64,000 nucleotides of DNA from DATGFB01 sp032160545 (GTDB taxonomy: Bacteria; Actinomycetota; Actinomycetes; Mycobacteriales; Jatrophihabitantaceae): the NCBI GenBank assembly GCA_032160545.1, contig JAVHVN010000064.1, positions 1 through 64,000 of the forward strand, written 5' to 3'. The position numbers and the translations under genes were made by a program. Shown here one piece after another: positions 58,752 through 64,000 of this stretch (position 1 is its first letter; the number at the start of each line of letters is the position of its first letter). The notes under the pieces are model-generated. The model saw only the letters and a list, made by a program, of their open reading frames with translations, did not search any database and was not told the origin of the DNA.

Positions 58752-59030
58752 CTAGCTAGATAGAACCGGCTCGTCTCCCCAGGCGGTGACCGGCGGCCTC
58801 AGGTCCGCGTCGGGAACGCTCACCGCGCGGGTGTACGGACGGTTCGGGCCATCCACATCAAAGCTGCGGTGGATGAGTCGATCGCCGACGATGGTGCCGA
58901 TGTACTCACCATCCTCCGGATGGAAGACCCGGTCCCCCACGAGGTGGCCGACCAAAGCCCCCGACCGGGAATAAAGGTCGTTTCCCCTACAGAAGAGCGG
59001 AATCCCGTTCTTGGTCCAGAGGTTCGCCAT
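58752..59030 (-). CDS. Small beta-repeat protein (4-fold beta flower-like)
   Basis: A 92-residue protein. Repeating short beta hairpins with a G-x-x-x-G rhythm (GNDLYSRSGALVGHLVG, DGEYIGTIVGDRLI) resemble the 4-fold beta-flower domain seen in small bacterial proteins. No signal peptide or catalytic motif. Start at ATG 59030, with AGGTGG upstream; earlier reading is basic shadow. It lies 10 bases before the VOC gene, so the two are co-transcribed. Function unknown. Confidence 0.65.
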   Translation of the reverse strand: MANLWTKNGIPLFCRGNDLYSRSGALVGHLVGDRVFHPEDGEYIGTIVGDRLIHRSFDVDGPNRPYTRAVSVPDADLRPPVTAWGDEPVLSS

Positions 59031-59182
59031 TGCCACCTGCCCACAAGATCTATTCGTAACCCCGGCTGGACGAGCGTATCCGGCCGGCCGGCCCGGTCGT
59101 GTGCACAGACCTCGGGGCTGTGGCCAGAACTGGTTCGTTCTGACCACAGCCCCTGGCCGTGACGCATTTGCTTCGCGCGGCG

Positions 59183-60451
59183 TCAGCTCACGTCGCGGGT
59201 TGCGGTGCCGCAGAACGGGCTGCCCTGGACCGGTACGAACACCGAGCCCTTCAGCGTGACCATCCACAGGCAGCTGTACTTCACGTTGTACTGCGAGAAG
59301 TCGATCTTATCCGGGGCGATAGCGCCATCGGCGTCGAAGTCCGTCACGCTGCGCAGCGCCGTGATGAATTCCGCCGACGTGGGGTTCGGCTTGGCGGCCT
59401 TCTTCAGCCCGGCCATCACCTGCCACCCGGTCATCCAGCCCATCTGGGCGGAGTACGAAGGCGGACCGTCGATTCCGTGGGCGACGAGCGCCGCCTTGAA
59501 CGCCTTGGCGCCGGCGGTGTCCGCCTCGACCGGAGTCATCTGGACCGAGAAGCTCTGGCCCTGCAGCGCCGTGTTGGTCGCCTTGTCCTTGAGCGTGGTC
59601 GAGGTGTAACCGGTCGGCAGCAGGGACGCCTTGAGCTTCACGCCCAGCTGGGTGAGCTTCTCGATGAACGACGTCGCGGTGGTGTCCTGCTGAGTCATGT
59701 AGACGGCGTCCACGTTGGCGTTCTTGGTCTGCAGCGCCGCCGGTCCGATGTCAGGGCTGCCGTAGGGCACGTCGCCGATGACCGGGCCGGCCTTCAGACC
59801 GGCGTCCACACAGGACTGTACGTTCGCCTTGCTGATGTTGAGGATCCCGGTGCCGAGGTTGCTGGCTCCAAGCGCACCGCAAGTCGTGGCGCCCTGGCTC
59901 TTGGCAAACAGGCCGAAGCCCGGTGCCACCGCGTTCGGATCCTTGCTTCCCTGCACATCGAAGAACTCCGGGTTCTTCGGGTCGAACCAGGCCTGCGTGC
60001 CGTTGGCCGTGCCCAGCGTGGGAATGCCCTTCTGCTCAATGAACCCCACCGCACCGACCGAAACGTTGGTGAGCGAAAGCAGGATCGAGACGTGGTTCTG
60101 CAGCACAAGCTTCTGGGCCGCCGCCAGCGCACCGGCCGGCGTTGACGCGTCATCGGCGGTGACGACCTTCAACTGCTGGCCGTTCACCCCACCGGCGGTG
60201 TTGATGGTGTCGAAGGCCATCTGTACGCCCTTCTCGGCGTCAGCGTAGGTCGGCGCCGACACACCGGTGAGTGGGGTCGACAGGCCAACCGTCAGCGTGC
60301 CGTTCGGGAACGTCGCCGCGCCGGCCGAGCCGCTGCCAGTCGGCGTGCTCGATCCCCCGCCGGCCGTCTTCTTGGACGACGAACTACACGCGGCCACGAG
60401 TGCGACCGACGCGAGAATGGCAATACCTACTTTTAGCTTTGCGCTTCTCAT
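59183..60451 (-). CDS. Liv-type ABC transporter substrate-binding lipoprotein
   Basis: A 422-residue periplasmic-binding-protein-like lipoprotein of the leucine/amide family (type I fold). The signal peptide with lipobox VAAC (about residue 22) is followed by a Ser/Thr/Gly-rich linker, then LTVGLSTPLTGVSAPTYADAEKGVQMAFDTIN, DDASTPAGALAAAQKLV, and YVTQQDTTATSFIEKL-like pocket regions. It would deliver the substrate to the LivHM-LivG-LivF importer 4.3 kb away, which has no binding protein beside it. Start ATG with AAAGGG 9 bases upstream. Confidence 0.92.
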   Translation of the reverse strand: MRSAKLKVGIAILASVALVAACSSSSKKTAGGGSSTPTGSGSAGAATFPNGTLTVGLSTPLTGVSAPTYADAEKGVQMAFDTINTAGGVNGQQLKVVTADDASTPAGALAAAQKLVLQNHVSILLSLTNVSVGAVGFIEQKGIPTLGTANGTQAWFDPKNPEFFDVQGSKDPNAVAPGFGLFAKSQGATTCGALGASNLGTGILNISKANVQSCVDAGLKAGPVIGDVPYGSPDIGPAALQTKNANVDAVYMTQQDTTATSFIEKLTQLGVKLKASLLPTGYTSTTLKDKATNTALQGQSFSVQMTPVEADTAGAKAFKAALVAHGIDGPPSYSAQMGWMTGWQVMAGLKKAAKPNPTSAEFITALRSVTDFDADGAIAPDKIDFSQYNVKYSCLWMVTLKGSVFVPVQGSPFCGTATRDVS

Positions 60452-60839
60452 CCGATTTAACCCTTTCAGAGGGAAGTATCCGTCGATCATTCGTAGAGCG
60501 GTTCGCTGTTGCATCCAATCAGACATGTTGGCTGCCGCGAGTCACAATTGAGTTGCAGAATTACCGCGTGACCATGGTGATAACTGACCTGGTCGGATCG
60601 CGATATTCCGGCGTACGCCTATTCAGTTGCCTAAGGCATGTGGAATGACGCGAAGGGGTCGCTTTGATAGCCGCCTTACGTCACTTAGGGCGCGACATAG
60701 CTTCGAGCCTCCACATGGGTCCCACGGGAGTGTCTCGTTCGAAACCTTCTATGATTCGATGATTGGCATTCAAGCACGTCGATGGCGCTGACACAAGCAA
60801 AATCGGGGCCCCGTCGTCTCAGGGCCAGCCAAGGTCAGC
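60452..60839. promoter_or_regulatory. 388-base gap upstream of the binding-protein gene
   Basis: This gap, between the SnoaL-like gene and the binding protein (both minus strand), contains operator copy d but no convincing coding frame. The sequence is A/T richer than the coding regions and should hold the binding-protein promoter. Confidence 0.45.
60751..60763. promoter_or_regulatory. Island operator motif, copy d (before binding-protein gene)
   Basis: ATGATTCGATGAT: ATGAT, spacer TCG, ATGAT. Its reverse complement shares 13 bases with copy a. It is about 300 bases upstream of the lipoprotein start. Confidence 0.55.
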
Positions 60840-61379
60840 TCACGGATTTGCGACCATCGCGTTGAAGTATCTGATCTTGCCAACCTGCTCGGACATCTTC
60901 TGCACCTGCTCAGGCGCCTCGCCTTCGACGGGTTGGGGAAGGCCAGGAATGTTGGAGTTGCCGCTGTACGAGACGATGCGCGAGATGCGGTGGTTGATGC
61001 GCCAGCCGCGATCGGTTCGCACCAGTTCGTCGTCGTACCAGCCGGTGCCGAGCCAGGTCGGGCCACCCTCGGCCGCGTACCGGATGAGAAGCCAATTGCC
61101 GTAGGTGAATGCGTAGGCCGTATCCGCGTCGACGTGGACCAGGTGGCCCATCATCGTGTGCTGATGACTGTCGTGGGCCTCGTGAATGGCCACGAATACA
61201 TTGACGAAGTCCGTGCGCGAGCGCCAAACGGCACCTGGCCCGTAGTCGGCCAATACGTCTTCAGTGAAGATCCGGTCGAACAGGTCCCAGCGGTGGGCGT
61301 CGAGCGCAAATGCGTAGAGATTGATCAGCTCAATAATCTCCGTTTTGTCAGCATGTTCACTCAACGGGCTGCTCTCCAT
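60840..61379 (-). CDS. SnoaL-like/NTF2-fold protein
   Basis: A 179-residue SnoaL-like domain protein of the nuclear-transport-factor-2 fold. The helix EIIELINLYAFALDAHRWDLFDRIFTEDVLADYGPG and the cone-lining strands (GHLVHVDADTAYAFTYGNWLLIRYA, WRINHRISRIVSYSG) are typical. Such proteins in catabolic clusters act as small isomerases, dehydratases or hydratases. ATG at 61379; downstream of the two SDR genes with a 19-base gap, likely one operon. Confidence 0.85.
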   Translation of the reverse strand: MESSPLSEHADKTEIIELINLYAFALDAHRWDLFDRIFTEDVLADYGPGAVWRSRTDFVNVFVAIHEAHDSHQHTMMGHLVHVDADTAYAFTYGNWLLIRYAAEGGPTWLGTGWYDDELVRTDRGWRINHRISRIVSYSGNSNIPGLPQPVEGEAPEQVQKMSEQVGKIRYFNAMVANP

Positions 61380-61398
61380 TCTCGGCGGGAACCAGGCC

Positions 61399-62292
61399 TT
61401 ACTTAATGGTGAAGCCCTGGTCGACCACGATCGACTGTCCGGTGATGAAGCGGGCCGCGTCGGATGCGAGGAACATGATCGCGTTGGTGATGTCCTCGGG
61501 GTGTAGCGCCTCATCGTTGAAGAGATTCCACTTGCCGCCGAGGTCGAACGCACCGCCCGGCGCCAACTCCGTGTCATCCCCGGCGGCCAGCTGCTGGAAG
61601 AACGAGCTCACATGGGGCGTGTAGACGGCTCCCGGGGAAACGACGTTGACGTTGATGCCGTAGGGCGCGAGGTCGATTGCCAGCCCTTTGCTGAATCCGA
61701 CCAGGCCGTGCTTGGCTGCGGTGTAGTGCGAGTTGCTCGCGACCGAGGTGATGGCGGAGGTCGAGCCGATCGACACGATCTTGCCCCGGCCGGCGGCGCG
61801 CATGTGCCCGGCGACGTGTTTGGCACAGAGGAAGGCGCCCTTGAGGACGGTGTCGACCACCTCGTCCCAGGCCTGTTCGGTCAGGTCGAAGATCGAGTAA
61901 AACGGATAGACACCGGCGTTGTTCACCAGCACGTCGATCCTGCCGAATTGGGCCACCACCGCATCGATGGCCGACTTGACGTCCGAGTCGCTACGGACGT
62001 CGCACACGATCGGCAACGCCCGCACACCTAGGGCTTCGATCTCCTTGGCCACCATGCTCAGGTCTTCTTCGGTGCTCATGGGGTACGGGACGGTGGCGAG
62101 GTCGTGGCAGATGTCGAGTAGCGCGATGTCGGCACCCGCCCGCGCGAAGGCCAAGGCATGGGCCCGACCCTGACTGCGGGCCGCGCCCGTGATCATGACG
62201 ACCTGATCCTTGAAGCTCCACTGGATGTTCTTGACGGTCGGTACCGAAACGGTCTGTTCCCATGCGTTCGAGCTGGCTTCATCAGATGTCAT
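61399..62292 (-). CDS. Mycofactocin-coupled type short-chain dehydrogenase
   Basis: A 297-residue SDR of the carveol-dehydrogenase-like family (mycofactocin-coupled SDR) with a long N-terminal lead (residues 1-27). The cofactor motif VVMITGAARSQGRAHAL and the family-specific DICHDLATVPYPMSTEEDL insert are seen; the catalytic residues are in SIGSTSAITS and YTAAKHG. In the family NAD(H) is not exchanged and electrons pass to mycofactocin. The first motif reads GAARSQG, with Ser for the usual Gly. It overlaps the neighbouring SDR gene by 11 bases. Confidence 0.9.
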   Translation of the reverse strand: MTSDEASSNAWEQTVSVPTVKNIQWSFKDQVVMITGAARSQGRAHALAFARAGADIALLDICHDLATVPYPMSTEEDLSMVAKEIEALGVRALPIVCDVRSDSDVKSAIDAVVAQFGRIDVLVNNAGVYPFYSIFDLTEQAWDEVVDTVLKGAFLCAKHVAGHMRAAGRGKIVSIGSTSAITSVASNSHYTAAKHGLVGFSKGLAIDLAPYGINVNVVSPGAVYTPHVSSFFQQLAAGDDTELAPGGAFDLGGKWNLFNDEALHPEDITNAIMFLASDAARFITGQSIVVDQGFTIK

Positions 62293-63151
62293 GGCTCGTC
62301 CCTTCCGCTCGTCTCTGATCGTGCTTCGGTCGTCCTGGTGCGTTGCCGTCCTTACGGCTGACCTCAATGAGGTAGCTCAGGTATCCGACCGGGAGTCGGC
62401 TGCCGCCGTTGACCTGGATCACCTGGCCGGTGATCCAGGTGGCGGCGTCTGACGCGAGGAAGACCGCGAGGCCCCCGACATCGGCGAGCTCGCCGAGCCG
62501 GCCGAGTGGAACCGTGTCGATCTGGCGGGCGCGTCGCCCGGGCGTGGAAAGGCTGCCGCCTTCGGCCTGGTTGGTCTCGGTCAACACCATGCCGGGCGCG
62601 ATCGCGTTGACGCGGATGCCGCGATGGCCCCACTCGACGGCCATCGTCGCGGTCAGATTGTCGAGTGCGGCCTTGGCGGCACCGTACTGGCCGGTCCGTG
62701 GATTGGGGAACGTTGCCGAGCGCGACGATATGTTGACGATCGAACCGCCGCGATCCATGGCCCGGGCGGCCGCCTGACAGGCGAAGAATGTCGACTTCAA
62801 GTTGAGGTCCACCACGCGATCCCACTGATCCTCGGCGAGCTCCAGCAATGGCCCGACGTCGCCCGGCAACGCGCTGCCCGCGTTGTTCACCCAGCAGTCG
62901 ATGTAGCCGAAGGTGTCCTGCGTCTTAGCCACGAGTGCGTGGACGGATTCGCTAACCGTGATGTCGGTGGGAATCGCCAGTGCCTCGGCGCCGGCATCCT
63001 GCAGCTCCTGCACGGTCGCGTCGAGGGTGGTGGCGCTCCGTCCCGCGATGACCACGCGCGCCCCGGCCGCCGCCATTGCCAGCGCGATCCCACGGCCTAT
63101 GCCGCGGCCACCACCCGTCACCACGACGGTCTGCTGACTGAGCTCGAACAC
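62282..63151 (-). CDS. Short-chain dehydrogenase/reductase
   Basis: A 289-residue classical SDR with VVVTGGGRGIGRGIAL, CWVNNAGSALPG, the Ser in NISSRSATF, YGAAKAAL, and the C-terminal ITGQVIQVNGGS. The last 35 residues (LSYLIEVSRKDGNAPGRPKHDQR) are an unconserved extension reaching into the next gene. GTG start at 63151. It is the first gene of the three-gene minus unit SDR-SDR-SnoaL, divergent from the final acyl-CoA dehydrogenase. Confidence 0.9.
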   Translation of the reverse strand: MFELSQQTVVVTGGGRGIGRGIALAMAAAGARVVIAGRSATTLDATVQELQDAGAEALAIPTDITVSESVHALVAKTQDTFGYIDCWVNNAGSALPGDVGPLLELAEDQWDRVVDLNLKSTFFACQAAARAMDRGGSIVNISSRSATFPNPRTGQYGAAKAALDNLTATMAVEWGHRGIRVNAIAPGMVLTETNQAEGGSLSTPGRRARQIDTVPLGRLGELADVGGLAVFLASDAATWITGQVIQVNGGSRLPVGYLSYLIEVSRKDGNAPGRPKHDQRRAEGTSHDI

Positions 63152-63263
63152 GCAAATGCTCCTGACGTTAGCTGTCGCGGTTGGCGAGTCGGTTCGTCCC
63201 GCCCCACCCTTTCGGCCCGGACGTGGTCTTCTGCAAGATGAGAGGCGCTGCTAGCGTAATAGC

Positions 63264-63280
63264 GAATCATTGCATGATAC
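63264..63280. promoter_or_regulatory. Island operator motif, copy e (SDR operon / acyl-CoA dehydrogenase divergent promoter)
   Basis: GAATCATTGCATGATAC: ATCAT (63266-63270), spacer TGC, ATGAT (63274-63278). It is the exact reverse complement of 17 bases of copy c, and sits 15 bases before the GTG of the next gene and 113 upstream of the SDR start. So close to a coding start, it would block transcription or translation initiation when bound. Confidence 0.7.
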
Positions 63281-63294
63281 AAGGGGGAGCCGCG

Positions 63295-64000
63295 GTGGAC
63301 CTCGCGCAGGACGATGCGCAACGCGCGTTCCGGGATGAACTGCGTGCTTTTCTCGACGCGGCCTTGGGCACCGAGATCAGTGACGACTTCGAAGGTCAGC
63401 GGGCTTGGCAACGGCTGCTGTACGCCAGCCGGTGGGTCGCCCCGCACTGGCCGGCTCAGTACGGCGGCCGCGACGCCTCGATCGAGCAGTTCGCGATCTA
63501 CATCGAGGAGCTCGCCCGCGCCCGGGCGCCGCAGTTCGCGAACCGCGTCGGGGTGCAGACCGCCGGCCCGGTGCTGCTCGCCCATGGCAGCCATGAACAG
63601 CGCGAGCGCTACCTGACTCGCATCGCGTCCGCCGACGACATCTGGTGCCAGCTCTACAGCGAGCCGGGCGCCGGATCGGATCTGACCAATTTGCGGACCG
63701 CCGCCCGCCTGGAAGGCGACACCTGGCGAGTCACCGGGCAGAAGGTGTGGACGAGCTACGGCGCCCAAGCCGATTTCGGTCTGCTGCTGGCCCGTACCGA
63801 GGTGGGGGTCGCGCCCCACCTCGGGATCAGCTGCTTCGTGTGCGACCTGCGCGCCCCCGGGGTCGACGCCCGTCCGCTGCGGACGATGACCGGTGAGTCG
63901 GAATTCGCCGAAGTGTTCCTTGATGACGTGGCGCTACCGCCCGACGCGTTGATCGGCGAGCGCGGCGCCGGCTGGGAGATCGGCAACACCGGCCTGGCCA
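63295..64000 (+). CDS. Acyl-CoA dehydrogenase, N-terminal part (runs off the window)
   Basis: The visible 235 codons start DLAQDDAQRAFRDELRAFLDAAL and include APHWPAQYGGRDASIEQFAIYIEELARARAP, CQLYSEPGAGSDLTNLRTAARLEGD and WRVTGQKVWTSYGAQADFGLLLARTE, the N-terminal and beta domains of a CoA dehydrogenase. The GTG at 63295 has AGGGGGAG 6 bases upstream. The C-terminal half with the catalytic residue is outside the window, so catalytic class is unknown. Divergent from the SDR operon, sharing operator copy e. Confidence 0.9.
   Translation, partial: MDLAQDDAQRAFRDELRAFLDAALGTEISDDFEGQRAWQRLLYASRWVAPHWPAQYGGRDASIEQFAIYIEELARARAPQFANRVGVQTAGPVLLAHGSHEQRERYLTRIASADDIWCQLYSEPGAGSDLTNLRTAARLEGDTWRVTGQKVWTSYGAQADFGLLLARTEVGVAPHLGISCFVCDLRAPGVDARPLRTMTGESEFAEVFLDDVALPPDALIGERGAGWEIGNTGLA

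Overview
The window is high-GC DNA from an actinobacterium. GTG starts, 4-bp start/stop overlaps and gene order all fit. The left 37 kb matches the order known around the mycobacterial ATP synthase locus: argS-lysA-hom-thrC-thrB-rho / rpmE-prfA-prmC-tsaC-wecA-atpI-like-atpBEFHAGDC-DUF2550, then cobO, murA and nucS. The order (perhaps Frankiales or Jatrophihabitantales-like) cannot be fixed from sequence alone.

Layout. 1-7.4 kb: 5' part of nucS, an aldo/keto reductase, an ethylmalonyl-CoA mutase (ecm/meaA), a cytosine-deaminase-like amidohydrolase, a small membrane protein, murA (with Asp in place of the fosfomycin-target Cys), a PduO-type cobalamin adenosyltransferase and DUF2550. 7.5-15.3 kb: complete F1Fo ATP synthase operon on the minus strand. 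15.3-19.5 kb: wecA, tsaC, prmC, prfA, rpmE. 19.9-24.2 kb, plus strand: an LpqY-SugABC-type trehalose importer, followed by three minus-strand genes (ParB-like, metallophosphoesterase, small membrane protein). This block separates rpmE from rho. 26.2-34.8 kb: rho and the threonine/lysine/arginyl-tRNA genes. 35-37.2 kb: DUF3105, DUF305 and a DsbA/FrnE-like protein.

At 37,221 lies tRNA-Arg(CCG). Twenty bases from its 3' end is the C-terminal end of a tyrosine integrase, fused in frame to a broken CocE-type hydrolase. From there to the window end (at least 26 kb) the gene content changes to a catabolic cluster: SDRs, alpha/beta hydrolase, two luciferase-like monooxygenases, a TPP enzyme, zinc alcohol dehydrogenase, enoyl-CoA hydratase, ADP-forming acyl-CoA synthetase, Rieske oxygenase, adrenodoxin-type ferredoxin, a paired acyl-CoA dehydrogenase, a third acyl-CoA dehydrogenase, a mycofactocin-type SDR, and a branched-chain-amino-acid-type (Liv) ABC importer with its binding protein. 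I read it as a tRNA-integrated genomic island for uptake and CoA-dependent oxidation of an unknown, probably cyclic or branched, acid.

The most novel signal is a short operator-like motif, ATSAT-N3-ATSAT. It occurs in five intergenic regions of this island, each ahead of a transcription unit, and two copies share 17 identical bases in opposite orientation. It would tie the importer, ferredoxin/dehydrogenase, SDR, hydrolase/monooxygenase and PEBP-led units into one regulon whose regulator lies outside the window.
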